Made by a program: the position numbers and the translations under genes. Below, piece by piece: positions 1 through 9,941 of a stretch of 64,000 nt of DNA. Within the stretch, counting starts at the first letter, position 1; each line of letters starts with the position of its first letter. Where the stretch lies: the NCBI GenBank assembly GCA_947626565.1, contig CANQSQ010000004.1:1-64000 (forward strand). Direction: 5' to 3'. The notes beneath the pieces are model-generated. The model was not told the origin of the DNA. It worked only from the letters and a program-made list of their open reading frames with translations, and did no database searches. The stretch is from an uncultured Bacilli bacterium (GTDB taxonomy: Bacteria > Bacillota_I > Bacilli_A > RF39 > UBA660).

Positions 1-154
1 TCCTTGACTAAAGTAGATGAAAGACTAAATTTCAACTCTTTATTTTTAAACGCAATTTACTTTTTCATTTAACATTTCTCAAAAAACATCATAAAACAAA
101 TTTAGTTTTTATGGAAAATATGTTATAATTAATAACATAATAGGAGGTACTTTT

Positions 155-709
155 ATGAAACTAGAACCCATATTTACTAATAGTTATTTTAAATGTTATA
201 ATGAAGCTCAAGGGGTAGCTGATGCTAAAAATTTAATTTTAAAGACCAAAAACACTGATGTTACGACTCATTTAGAAAATGTTCTATTCCTTTGTCTTCT
301 CATTTTACTAATATCTGTCCTTTGCTTATTGTTAAAATATTATCTTTGTTTTTACCTTTGCTTTTTTGGTAATATTATTTACTTTTTAACTAATATTTTT
401 TATCTACTAAATAAAGCTATCAATGGTCCCATTACCAAAGGAACTACAATGATTACTAGAGATGGTATTATGAATGATTCTTTCCAAAATATTCAAATGC
501 TTTTTCCTTGGGAATTAATTCAAGCTGTTGTTGTTAAAAAATATACGATATGTATTCTAACTTCAACTAGTTGTTTTTTCTACTTTGATATTTCTTATAA
601 AGATAAAATTATTGCTACTTTAGAAAAGTATAATAAAACTAAACTTTTAATTGGTACTAAAAAACGTCGCTCTAAGTCTCATCGAGCAACTAAATCTACA
701 AATAAATAA
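155..709 (+). CDS. Hypothetical membrane protein, possibly YcxB-like
   Basis: ORF with SD (ataggaggtac), two hydrophobic segments, C-terminal FPWELIQAVVVKKYTICI...FYFDIS pattern as in YcxB-like proteins. Confidence 0.6.
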   Translation: MKLEPIFTNSYFKCYNEAQGVADAKNLILKTKNTDVTTHLENVLFLCLLILLISVLCLLLKYYLCFYLCFFGNIIYFLTNIFYLLNKAINGPITKGTTMITRDGIMNDSFQNIQMLFPWELIQAVVVKKYTICILTSTSCFFYFDISYKDKIIATLEKYNKTKLLIGTKKRRSKSHRATKSTNK

Positions 710-722
710 AAAGGTAAGGAGT

Positions 723-1001
723 ATGTCTATGAAATATATTTATCAAACTAAAGGTGTTTGTCCTAAAGCTATTTCCGTTGAATTAGACTCTGATAAAATT
801 ATCAACGTCGAATTTCTCAATGGTGGTTGTCCTGGTAATCTACAAGCCGTTCCAAGACTAGTAAAAGGTATGAGGGTCTCTGAAGTAAAAGAAAAATTAT
901 CCGGAATAAAATGTGGTTTAAAAGCAACTTCTTGTGCTGATCAATTAGTTCATGCCCTTGAAGAAGCTCTTGCTCAAGAAAAACAAACTATTAAAAATTA
1001 G
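723..1001 (+). CDS. TSCPD domain-containing protein (TIGR03905-type)
   Basis: NGGCPGNLQAVPRLVKGM ... CGLKATSCADQL motif; the internal ATG at 723 has an SD (aaggagt) and is preferred over the listed 651. Confidence 0.8.
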   Translation: MSMKYIYQTKGVCPKAISVELDSDKIINVEFLNGGCPGNLQAVPRLVKGMRVSEVKEKLSGIKCGLKATSCADQLVHALEEALAQEKQTIKN

Positions 1002-1005
1002 GTGC

Positions 1006-1629
1006 CTATCCTATAGACCAATAAAAATGGGCGTCTAATTTTTTTATTTTGCCTTTTTCTTCTTCTAAAGAATAGCCCGTATTATTTCGATACATAGGAC
1101 TAAAAACATCATTATTTCCTAATATGTATATTTCCTCAACTTTGTTGCTTAATAACCCCTGTAGTAAGCCACTCTTAAAAGTAAAATCCGTTGTCATAGT
1201 ACTATTCTTTTTACCTTGAAGCATATTCAATACCTCTTTAGCTAACACAAATCCCTTTATATCTGGCTGAAAAATATCATTATACTCACTATTTTTACAT
1301 ACAATATTTAAACAAGGATCAAAAGCATATTCTTCGTTTAATAATTTTAACGTAATCCAAGCATGATAATAATTTCTCCTTCCACCATGTAAATTACCCC
1401 TTTGAATAACACTTTGTCCATCTAATACAAGACAAGCTGTCTCCGTTGTTTGAAAACAATAGCCTTCTAATAAACCTTTTCTCATTAAGTCCATTAAATA
1501 TCCTTGATATTCTCCCGCAATATTTATTTTTACCTTCCTAAGTTTTAAATCTAAGTACTTTTGAGCTAATAAATCTCTTCTTTCTTGTAAATAAGTAATT
1601 TTTTCTCTCAAATTATCCATTAACCTCAA
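1006..1629 (-). CDS. Hypothetical protein
   Basis: 207-aa ORF, SD aaggagtt upstream on minus strand. Confidence 0.6.
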   Translation of the reverse strand: MRLMDNLREKITYLQERRDLLAQKYLDLKLRKVKINIAGEYQGYLMDLMRKGLLEGYCFQTTETACLVLDGQSVIQRGNLHGGRRNYYHAWITLKLLNEEYAFDPCLNIVCKNSEYNDIFQPDIKGFVLAKEVLNMLQGKKNSTMTTDFTFKSGLLQGLLSNKVEEIYILGNNDVFSPMYRNNTGYSLEEEKGKIKKLDAHFYWSIG

Positions 1630-1728
1630 CTCCTTAAATATTTATCTATTATAGCACAAGTATAAAAACTTTTAATTTTTAAAAATCTATGCTAAAATTA
1701 TTTTAATAAAAAGTTAAGGAGACTAATT

Positions 1729-2472
1729 ATGATTGACTTACAAAAGAAAGTAGCTATTGTAACAGGAGGTACTAGAGGAATAGGCTTTGAAATTGTCAAA
1801 ACTTTTGCGGAAAATAACGCTCAAGTTATATTCTTTGGTTCTAAAGAAACTTCTGTTAATAAAGCTTTAGAAGAATTTAATAAATTAGGAATTCAAGTGG
1901 AAGGTTATTATCCTAATCTTAGTAACTATGAAGAAGTCGAAAAAATAGTTGCGACTATCTATAACAAGTATCAACATATTGATATCGTTGTAAATAATGC
2001 TGGTATGTCTGCTAATAAAAAGATTGAAGATACTACTCTTGAGGAGTTTGAAAAAATTATGAATCTTAATGTAACAGCTATTTTCAATTTATGTAAAGCC
2101 GTTGTTCCATATATGAAAAAACAAAAAGAAGGGGTTATTCTAAATACTAGTTCTATGGTAAGTATTTATGGTCAACCATCTGGAGTAGGGTATCCTACTA
2201 GTAAATTTGCTGTCAATGGTTTAACTAAATCCTTAGCTCGGGAATTAGCCCCTGCTAACATTAGAGTTAATGCCGTTGCTCCAGGTATTACTAATACTGA
2301 AATGATGGCCACTCTTCCTGAAGAAATGATTGCTCCTCTCATCAAAAATATTCCTCTTGGTAGAATAGGAGAACCAAAAGATATTGCTAATGCCTTTCTT
2401 TTCTTAGCAAGTGACTTAGCTAGTTATATTACCGGTGTTATTCTTCAAGTTGATGGAGCTGCCCACAACTAG
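1729..2472 (+). CDS. SDR-family oxidoreductase, 3-oxoacyl-ACP reductase-like
   Basis: TGGTRGIG cofactor motif, NNAG, YPTSKFA catalytic YxxxK. Confidence 0.9.
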   Translation: MIDLQKKVAIVTGGTRGIGFEIVKTFAENNAQVIFFGSKETSVNKALEEFNKLGIQVEGYYPNLSNYEEVEKIVATIYNKYQHIDIVVNNAGMSANKKIEDTTLEEFEKIMNLNVTAIFNLCKAVVPYMKKQKEGVILNTSSMVSIYGQPSGVGYPTSKFAVNGLTKSLARELAPANIRVNAVAPGITNTEMMATLPEEMIAPLIKNIPLGRIGEPKDIANAFLFLASDLASYITGVILQVDGAAHN

Positions 2473-2478
2473 TAGCCT

Positions 2479-3000
2479 ATGAAAAAAATATATATTATTC
2501 TAATGCACACTAAAACTATACCGGCCAAACTAATTGGTTTCTTTACTCGTTCTCCTTACACTCACGTTGGTTTATGTCTTGATAAGGATTGTTCATTAAT
2601 ATATAGTTTTGGTCGTCGTAATCTCCATTGCTTTTTTATTGGCGGTTTTACTACTGAAAAGAAAAATGGCGCGTTCTTTACTAAATTTAAACAAACAGAT
2701 TGTAAAATTTTTGAACTAGCTATAACTGATAAAAAGTATCAAAAATTAACCAAACGTCTTAATAAAATGCAAAAAAATGCTAAAACATATAAATACGACT
2801 TTTTAGGTATTATTCCTCACTTACTTGGTATTCCTTTATCTTTTAAAAATAAATACGTTTGTAGTTCTTTTGTTGCTACAATATTAATGGATTTAAATAT
2901 CTGTAAGTTTACTAAAAAGCCCTGTCTTATTAAACCTCAAGACTTTAATTTATTTAACTTTAAAACTATTTACGAAGGACAATATGCCCTATATCAATAG
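2479..3000 (+). CDS. Permuted papain-like (YiiX/NlpC-P60-type) amidase/hydrolase
   Basis: SPYTHVGLCLD (His) followed by KYVCSSFVA (Cys), the permuted NlpC/P60 layout. Confidence 0.65.
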   Translation: MKKIYIILMHTKTIPAKLIGFFTRSPYTHVGLCLDKDCSLIYSFGRRNLHCFFIGGFTTEKKNGAFFTKFKQTDCKIFELAITDKKYQKLTKRLNKMQKNAKTYKYDFLGIIPHLLGIPLSFKNKYVCSSFVATILMDLNICKFTKKPCLIKPQDFNLFNFKTIYEGQYALYQ

Positions 3001-3012
3001 AGGTGAATTTCT

Positions 3013-3618
3013 TTGAAAAAACAAAAATTTGAAGATGTTTTATTTTATAAAATAATAAGACCCCTAGTAACTATTTTCTGTAAGGTCGTCTTTCATCCTA
3101 CCATTATCGGTCAAGAAAATATTCCTTCTCAAGGAAGAATAATTCTTGCTGGTAATCATACAAATAATTTTGATAGTATTTTATTAATTAGTTCTACCAA
3201 AAGAAATATTCATTTTTTAGCTAAAAAAGAATTATGGGAAGGTCCTAAAAAAATTATTTTTTCTTCTCTAGGTTTAATACCTGTAGATAGGTCTAAAAAA
3301 GATCATCATTCTTTAGAAATAGCCTATAATTACTTACAAAATGACAAAGTAATTGGTATTTTTCCCGAAGGAACAACCGAAAAAGGACGACCTCTTCTTC
3401 CTTTTAAAATAGGAGCCGTCAAAATGGCCTCGGAAAAAGATTCTCCTATAATTCCCTTTGTTATCAAAGGAGAATATAAATTATTTTCTAAGAATTTACA
3501 AATTGAATTTTTAAAACCTTTTAAAATTAATCCACAATTAAGTTTAGATGACAATAATGATCATTTAAGAAATATCATTAAAGAAAAATTGGAGGCGGAT
3601 ATAAATGTCCATATTTGA
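3013..3618 (+). CDS. 1-acyl-sn-glycerol-3-phosphate acyltransferase (PlsC family)
   Basis: GNHTNNFDS (NHxxxxD) and FPEGTTEKG; TTG start. Confidence 0.85.
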   Translation: MKKQKFEDVLFYKIIRPLVTIFCKVVFHPTIIGQENIPSQGRIILAGNHTNNFDSILLISSTKRNIHFLAKKELWEGPKKIIFSSLGLIPVDRSKKDHHSLEIAYNYLQNDKVIGIFPEGTTEKGRPLLPFKIGAVKMASEKDSPIIPFVIKGEYKLFSKNLQIEFLKPFKINPQLSLDDNNDHLRNIIKEKLEADINVHI

Positions 3619-5335
3619 TATGTTTAGAGTCAAAAAGAAACTTAAAGCTCCTTGGCGTAAATATTATACTGATGAAGAATTTAATATAAAAATACCTGAT
3701 ATAAGTCTTTATGACCAAGTTGAAAAGAGTACCGGAAAGTATCCTGATTATAAAGCTATAGAGTACATGGGTAAAAGTATTACTTATAAAAAGTTTATGA
3801 AACTAATTGATAAGGCCAGTATTTCTTTACAAAAAATGAATGTCAAAAAAGGAGACATCATTACTATTTGTACTCCTAATATTCCTGAAGCTCTTATTAT
3901 CTTTTATGCTTTAAATAAATTAGGAGCTATCGCTAATATGTTACATCCTTTATCATCTGAAGAGGAAATTAAAAATAGTCTACTTTCTACAAAAAGCAAA
4001 TATTTCTTTTTTGTTGATATGTTTTATGATAAAATCAAAGATGTTATTTTTGAAACTGATGTCGAGAAAGTTATTTTTATCTCTCCAGCTGATTCTCTAA
4101 ATATTTTCATGCGTCTAGCTTATAATATTTCTCAAATTGGTAAATATAAGAGATATCCTCATCACAAATTGTTCATGTCTTACCGAAAATTTATGCGTCT
4201 ATCTCTCTTTACCGAGAGTAAGCCATGTCCTAAATTTGGTCGAGATACACCTGCTGTTATCCTTCATAGTGGTGGTACCAGTGGTAAACCTAAAAATGTT
4301 GTTATTCAAAATAGATCCTTTATTTTAGCAGCTCGTCAAGAACAAATTATGATGAAAAATCTTAAAGCTGGTGATTGTTGTTTAGCTATCATGCCTAATT
4401 TTCATGGCTTTGGTTTAAGCGTTTTAATGCACACCCCTTTAGCTTTAGGTTGCTACAGTATTTTAATACCAAAATTTGACTCGAGAAAATTTGATACTTT
4501 ATTTAAAGAAACTAGAGCTACTTGTGTTCTAGGAGTTCCCACCCTTTATGAAGCTTTAATCAATTGTCACAATGAAAAAGACTTAGATTTATCTTTCTTA
4601 AAATATGTTGTCAGTGGTGGTGATTTACTATCTAAGAAACTAGAAGATGATGTTAATAAGTTTTTAAAAGATCATAATTCTAAAGCTATCATTACTCAAG
4701 GTTATGGTTTATCTGAAGCTTTAGCGGCTGTTACTCTAGCTTGTGATAAAATTAATAAGAGTGGTTCCGTTGGTATTCCTTTAGCCGGTAATTACATCAA
4801 AATAATTGATCCAGCTACTCAAAAAGAACGTCCATATGGTAAAGTAGGGGAAATAGTCATTAATAGTAAAGCCTTAATGATGGGGTATTTAAATGATGAA
4901 AGTGAAACTAATACCGCTTTACAAGTTCATAAAGATGGCCATGTCTGGCTTCATACCGGTGACTTAGGTTATATGGATAGTGATGGCTTTATTTTCTACA
5001 AAGGTCGTCAAAAAAGAATGATTATAACTAGTGGTTATAATGTCTATCCATCCCATGTTGAAGAAGTAATAGAAGCGCACCCTGCCGTGTTGCAATGTAC
5101 AGTCGTTGGTGTTCCTCATCCCTACAAACAAGAAGTAGGGCGAGCTTTCATCGTTCTAAATGAAGGCTATCATAAATTACTTGTAAAATCATCTATAAAA
5201 GAGCATTGTAAAAAGAACTTAGCTAAATACATGATTCCCCAAGATTTTGTCTTTCGAAAAAAACTACCTAAAACTAAATTAGGTAAAGTTGATTTTAAAA
5301 AATTACAAGAGGATTCAGGTGAAGATGATGAATAA
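3605..5335 (+). CDS. AMP-binding acyl-CoA/acyl-ACP synthetase
   Basis: HSGGTSGKPKNV (P-loop-like), YGLSEA, TGDLGYMDSDGFIFYKGRQKRMI, C-terminal PKTKLGKVD. Confidence 0.9.
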   Translation: MSIFDMFRVKKKLKAPWRKYYTDEEFNIKIPDISLYDQVEKSTGKYPDYKAIEYMGKSITYKKFMKLIDKASISLQKMNVKKGDIITICTPNIPEALIIFYALNKLGAIANMLHPLSSEEEIKNSLLSTKSKYFFFVDMFYDKIKDVIFETDVEKVIFISPADSLNIFMRLAYNISQIGKYKRYPHHKLFMSYRKFMRLSLFTESKPCPKFGRDTPAVILHSGGTSGKPKNVVIQNRSFILAARQEQIMMKNLKAGDCCLAIMPNFHGFGLSVLMHTPLALGCYSILIPKFDSRKFDTLFKETRATCVLGVPTLYEALINCHNEKDLDLSFLKYVVSGGDLLSKKLEDDVNKFLKDHNSKAIITQGYGLSEALAAVTLACDKINKSGSVGIPLAGNYIKIIDPATQKERPYGKVGEIVINSKALMMGYLNDESETNTALQVHKDGHVWLHTGDLGYMDSDGFIFYKGRQKRMIITSGYNVYPSHVEEVIEAHPAVLQCTVVGVPHPYKQEVGRAFIVLNEGYHKLLVKSSIKEHCKKNLAKYMIPQDFVFRKKLPKTKLGKVDFKKLQEDSGEDDE

Positions 5336-5924
5336 GAAAGTTCCCTTTTTATACTACTTTGGTCGCGCAATATTAGGTCCTATTTTTAAATGGTATTATC
5401 ATCCAACTATTATTGGTAAAGAAAACATTCCTAAAAGTGGTCCTATCCTCATAGTAGGTAATCACAAGCACTTATACGATCAATGTCTAACTATTGTCGC
5501 TACTAAAAGAGGTATTCACTATATGGCTAAAAGGGAATATTTTGATGATAAAAAAGTAGCCTGGTTCTTTAAAGGTACCGGCTGTATATCTGTTAATCGT
5601 TCCCATAAAGATGATAACGCTACTTCCCAAGCCTTAGCTGTTTTAAAAGATGCAGGAGCTGTTGGTCTCTTCCCTGAAGGAACTAGAAATAAAACGAAAC
5701 AATTTTTACTACCTTTTAAATTTGGTGCTGTTTCTATGGCTAGTAAGACAGATGCTTACTTAGTTCCCTTTGGTATAACAGGTGATTATAAATTTCGTAG
5801 TAAAAATTTAACTATTAGATATGGTAAACCTTTTCAAGTAAAAAATATGTCCTTGGAAGAAGCTAATAATAAATTATATAATGAAGTTGAAAAACTAATG
5901 AAAGAAAATTTACAAGAAAATTAG
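5325..5924 (+). CDS. 1-acyl-sn-glycerol-3-phosphate acyltransferase (PlsC family), second copy
   Basis: VGNHKHLYDQ, FPEGTRNKTKQ; closely similar to the 3013-3618 product; internal ATG preferred. Confidence 0.85.
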   Translation: MMNKKVPFLYYFGRAILGPIFKWYYHPTIIGKENIPKSGPILIVGNHKHLYDQCLTIVATKRGIHYMAKREYFDDKKVAWFFKGTGCISVNRSHKDDNATSQALAVLKDAGAVGLFPEGTRNKTKQFLLPFKFGAVSMASKTDAYLVPFGITGDYKFRSKNLTIRYGKPFQVKNMSLEEANNKLYNEVEKLMKENLQEN

Positions 5925-6018
5925 GCTTTTGTCTAATTTCTTTTAATTTTCATAAAAAAAGTTTTCAAATAACGTCTTTTGTGCTATAATATGAAAAGTT
6001 ACTTGAAGGAGGGGTACA

Positions 6019-6345
6019 ATGTCAAATAAAAAGAATAAATATAAGCTACTAGTAGCTATTACAGAAAATGAAGAATATTTAAAATCTTTATTAGATGCTA
6101 CGAAAATTCCTCATACTTATATTTCTAGTAATATAAAAGAAATAGAACTAAAAAAGTTAGCTACATATTGTCACAAAAGTCAAGTTCCTAAATATATTTT
6201 ATGTAGTACTGATCAACTACTACTTGCTCATGCTCAATTATTAGGACTAGATACTTGCTTTATAAATAATGGTCTAAATGACAATATGAGTTATGATAGT
6301 AATTATGAAGTAAAAGTAGCTTCTCCCAAAAAGCTTTTAAAATAA
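6019..6345 (+). CDS. Hypothetical protein, weak resemblance to a HAD-like C-terminal half
   Basis: SD aaggagggg; no catalytic DxD visible. Confidence 0.5.
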   Translation: MSNKKNKYKLLVAITENEEYLKSLLDATKIPHTYISSNIKEIELKKLATYCHKSQVPKYILCSTDQLLLAHAQLLGLDTCFINNGLNDNMSYDSNYEVKVASPKKLLK

Positions 6346-6346
6346 A

Positions 6347-6382
6347 TAATGTAGGCCTGAAAAAAGTCTACATTTTTTTATT
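6347..6382 (+). terminator. Rho-independent terminator
   Basis: aatgtag ... ctacatt stem followed by T tract. Confidence 0.7.
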
Positions 6383-6403
6383 CTCCCAAATTAATTTCAT
6401 TCA

Positions 6404-6432
6404 TTGACAATACCCCATAGGGGTGTTAAAAT
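6404..6432 (+). promoter_or_regulatory. csoR-copA promoter with CsoR-type operator in the spacer
   Basis: TTGACA (6404-6409), 17-bp spacer, TAAAAT (6427-6432); spacer carries TACCCCATAGGGGTG. Confidence 0.85.
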
Positions 6433-6449
6433 TGAGATGGTGATTAATT

Positions 6450-6746
6450 ATGAATTCTAAAAATAATGAAGTAAAAACAACTAAACGTTCCACTTCAGAA
6501 AAAAAATATTTTCAAAAAAGATTAAAAATAATTGAAGGACAAGTAAGAGGCGTCATTGGTATGGTAGAAGATGATAGATATTGTAATGATATTCTAATTC
6601 AAATTTCTGCTATTAATAAGTCATTAAAAAGTCTTTCTAATGAAATGTTAAAAAGTCATTTGACTAATTGTGTCGCAACTGATATCAAAAATGATAATTT
6701 AGAAATCATTGATGAAGTTATGATGTTAATTAAAAATTTAAGTTAA
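6450..6746 (+). CDS. csoR: CsoR-family copper-sensing transcriptional repressor
   Basis: RLKIIEGQVRGVIGMVEDDRYCNDILIQISA; HxxxC (SHLTNC). Confidence 0.9.
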   Translation: MNSKNNEVKTTKRSTSEKKYFQKRLKIIEGQVRGVIGMVEDDRYCNDILIQISAINKSLKSLSNEMLKSHLTNCVATDIKNDNLEIIDEVMMLIKNLS

Positions 6747-6757
6747 AGGAGAAAAAT

Positions 6758-8986
6758 ATGGCAAAAATTATCTTAAATATAGGTGGTATGAGTTGTAGTG
6801 CTTGTTCTACCGGCTTAGAAAAATATTTAAATAAACAAGAAGGTATTATTAACGCTAATGTCAATTTAGTATTAGCTCAAGCTTCTATTGAATATGATTC
6901 TAAATTAACTGTAAGTGATTTAGAGCGTTTTGTTAAGGAAGCTGGCTTTGAAAGTTTAGGCATCTATTCTGAAAAAAATATCTCCCAAAAAACTGAGTCA
7001 AAAAAAGCTCTTGTCTTTTTTGGTATCCTTGCTTTTTTCATTTTATATATTTCTATGGCTCATATGAGTAATCTACCCAGTCTTCCATACCTTGATATGA
7101 TGCATTATCCTCTTAATTATGCCCTTTGTCTTTTACTATTAGTTCTTCCTTTTTTTATTTATGGCTTTTCTATTTTTAAAAGTGGTCTTAAAAATGCCCT
7201 ACATAAAACACCTAATATGGATACCTTAGTTTCTCTAGGTGTTATGGCTTCTTTTATTTATAGTCTTTATAGTTTATTTATGCTTCTAAAAGGACATTCT
7301 TCTTATGTTACTTCTTTATATTTTGAATCTTGTGCTTTAATAATTTATTTTTTGAAAGTAGGGCGCTTTATTGATTATAAATCAAAAGAAAAAACTAAAG
7401 AAGCTTTAAAAGAATTAGTCCAAATTACACCTAAAACAGCTCTTTTAAAAACCAAAGATTCTGAAAAAGAAGTAACTATCGATGAAGTTAAACCTCAAGA
7501 TATTTTAATCTGTAAACCTGGTATGAAAGTTGCGGTTGATGGAACCATTACTAAAGGAACAGCTTACTTTGATGAGGCCTTTATTACTGGTGAATCAAAA
7601 CCTAGTAAAAAAAGTGTTTCTAATAAAGTTATAGCCGGTAGTATTAATCTCGATGGCTATATTGAATATTCAGCTGAAAGAATAGGGAAGGATTCAACTA
7701 TTTCCGAAATAGTTCATCTTGTTGTCGAAGCTACCAATACGAAAGCTCCTATCCAAAAATTAGCTGATAAAGTTAGTGGTTATTTTGTCCCAACTATTAT
7801 TATCATCGCTTGTCTTACTTTTATAGGTTATGTACTATTTGGTTTTCAACTTAATGAAGCTCTAACTTCTTTTGTCACCGTCTTAGTAGTTGCCTGCCCA
7901 TGTGCCTTAGGTCTTGCTACTCCACTAGCTATTGTTGTCAGCGAAGGTGTCTGTGCTAAAAATGGTATTTTAGTTAAAAATAGTTCCATTATCGAAGAAG
8001 CTACCAATATTTCTAATGTAGTTTTTGATAAGACAGGTACTCTTACTTATGGTAAACTTCAAATAGCTAAAATAATTAATTATTCTGATGAGAATGAAGA
8101 AGACTTACTAACTTTAATTGCTTCCTTAGAAGCTAAGTCAACTCATCCTATTGCAACAGCTTTTGCTAATTATACAAAAGAGCATAAATTATCCCTACAA
8201 GAAGTAACTAATTTTAAAAATATTCCAGGAATTGGTCTTCAAGGTACTATCAATAAGCAAAAAGTATATGCCGGTAGTTATAAATTTTGTGTTAAATTAA
8301 AAGTCTTTTTAGCCGATGATGATCAAGTCATTGCTGATGAATTAGAAAACTTAAATTATAGTTTAGTCTACTTAATAGTTGATAATAAAATAAAAGCTTT
8401 AGTTGGTATCAAAGATACTATTAGAGATAATGCCAAAAAAGCTATCAAAAAATTAGAAAATGAGCGAATTAAAGTTGGCTTACTAACAGGAGATAATGAA
8501 ACCAATGCTAAATTAATTGGTCATAAATTAGGTATTACTATGGTTATTTCTGATGTTTTACCTCAAGAAAAAACCGAAGCTATTAAAGAACTTCTTGCCA
8601 AAAATAAAAAAGTTATGATGGTAGGGGATGGTATCAATGATGCACCTTCTCTTGCTACGGCTACTATTGGTGTCAGCTTTAATAGTGCTACAGATATAGC
8701 CGCTGATTCTTCTGATATTATTTTAATGAATGATAACTTAGAAAAAATACCCGACTTCCTTACTATCAGTAAGAAAACTTTAAAAATTATTAAACAAAAT
8801 CTTTTTTGGGCTTTCTTCTATAATATTTGTATGTTACCACTAGCTATTGGTTTATTTAAACCTTTAGGTCTAAGTATGAATCCTATGTTTGGTAGTTTGG
8901 CCATGACATTTAGTAGTTTAACTGTTGTTTTAAATTCTCTAAGAATTAAAAAATGGCAACCTAGAAAGAAAAAGAGGCGACAATAA
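6758..8986 (+). CDS. copA: Copper-translocating P1B-type ATPase
   Basis: N-terminal GGMSCSAC HMA domain, CPC motif (VVACPCALGLATPLA), DKTGTLT, GDGINDAP. Confidence 0.93.
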   Translation: MAKIILNIGGMSCSACSTGLEKYLNKQEGIINANVNLVLAQASIEYDSKLTVSDLERFVKEAGFESLGIYSEKNISQKTESKKALVFFGILAFFILYISMAHMSNLPSLPYLDMMHYPLNYALCLLLLVLPFFIYGFSIFKSGLKNALHKTPNMDTLVSLGVMASFIYSLYSLFMLLKGHSSYVTSLYFESCALIIYFLKVGRFIDYKSKEKTKEALKELVQITPKTALLKTKDSEKEVTIDEVKPQDILICKPGMKVAVDGTITKGTAYFDEAFITGESKPSKKSVSNKVIAGSINLDGYIEYSAERIGKDSTISEIVHLVVEATNTKAPIQKLADKVSGYFVPTIIIIACLTFIGYVLFGFQLNEALTSFVTVLVVACPCALGLATPLAIVVSEGVCAKNGILVKNSSIIEEATNISNVVFDKTGTLTYGKLQIAKIINYSDENEEDLLTLIASLEAKSTHPIATAFANYTKEHKLSLQEVTNFKNIPGIGLQGTINKQKVYAGSYKFCVKLKVFLADDDQVIADELENLNYSLVYLIVDNKIKALVGIKDTIRDNAKKAIKKLENERIKVGLLTGDNETNAKLIGHKLGITMVISDVLPQEKTEAIKELLAKNKKVMMVGDGINDAPSLATATIGVSFNSATDIAADSSDIILMNDNLEKIPDFLTISKKTLKIIKQNLFWAFFYNICMLPLAIGLFKPLGLSMNPMFGSLAMTFSSLTVVLNSLRIKKWQPRKKKRRQ

Positions 8987-9822
8987 TGGAAAAGTATCAA
9001 GAAATTGAAAGAAGTATTATTAAAAAATTTCGTAAAGATATTTGGGCTAAATTTATTAAAGCTCTTCAAGAATACGAATTAATTGCGGAAAATGATAATA
9101 TAATGGTATGTATTAGTGGTGGCAAAGATTCTTTTCTTTTAGCTAAATTAATTCAAGAAGTTATTCGTCATGGCAAAATCAACTTTACGGCTCATTACGT
9201 TGTAATGGACCCTGGTTATACTGAAGAAAATCGTCATTTAATTGAAGAAAATGCTAAACTATTAAACATTCCTATCGAAATATTCGAAAGTGATATTTTT
9301 AATGTTGTTACTAATGTTTCTAGAAGTCCTTGTTATTTATGTGCTAGAATGCGTCGTGGCTGTTTATACAACAAGGCTCAAGAATTAGGTTGTAATAAAA
9401 TTGCTTTAGGTCATCATTTTGATGATGTTATTGAAACAACTCTTTTATCATTATTCTATGGAGCAGAAATAAAAACCATGATGCCTAAACTTCATAGTGA
9501 AAATTTTGCTGGTTTAGAATTAATTCGTCCTCTTTATCTTATTAAAGAAGAAGATATCTTAGCTTGGCAAAAATTTAATAATTTAACTTTCTTAAATTGT
9601 GCTTGTAAATTTACGGAAAAAACTGCTACTGTGCAAGATGAAAGCAAAAGACTTATCATGAAAAATTTAATTAAAGATCTTCGTCACCAAAATAAAAATG
9701 TTGATTATAATATTTTTAAAGCTCTAGATAATATTAATTTAAATTGCGTTTTAGGAACCAAAGATAATAGAGAATATCATTCTTTTTTAGAAAATTATTC
9801 TAAAAAAACAGACAAACAATAA
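8986..9822 (+). CDS. TtcA/TilS-family ATP-binding tRNA sulfurtransferase-like protein
   Basis: SGGKDSFLL PP-loop, CYLCARMRRGCLY CxxC, GHHFDDVIETTLLSLFYG. Confidence 0.8.
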   Translation: MEKYQEIERSIIKKFRKDIWAKFIKALQEYELIAENDNIMVCISGGKDSFLLAKLIQEVIRHGKINFTAHYVVMDPGYTEENRHLIEENAKLLNIPIEIFESDIFNVVTNVSRSPCYLCARMRRGCLYNKAQELGCNKIALGHHFDDVIETTLLSLFYGAEIKTMMPKLHSENFAGLELIRPLYLIKEEDILAWQKFNNLTFLNCACKFTEKTATVQDESKRLIMKNLIKDLRHQNKNVDYNIFKALDNINLNCVLGTKDNREYHSFLENYSKKTDKQ

Positions 9823-9941
9823 CTTTTTGTAATCTACTATAATACATATAAAGGAAAAATATGGTTTTTTAGGCAATTTAATAGCCAAATTATAATAAAT
9901 ATAGTATAATGTAAGTAATAAAAATTTATAGGAGTGATTTT

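Noticed and set aside
6019-6345. Considered as the YlxQ/L7Ae protein missing from the nusA-infB operon
   Set aside because: Sequence lacks the L7Ae/L30e signature and looks more like a HAD-type C-terminal half; assignment left as hypothetical.
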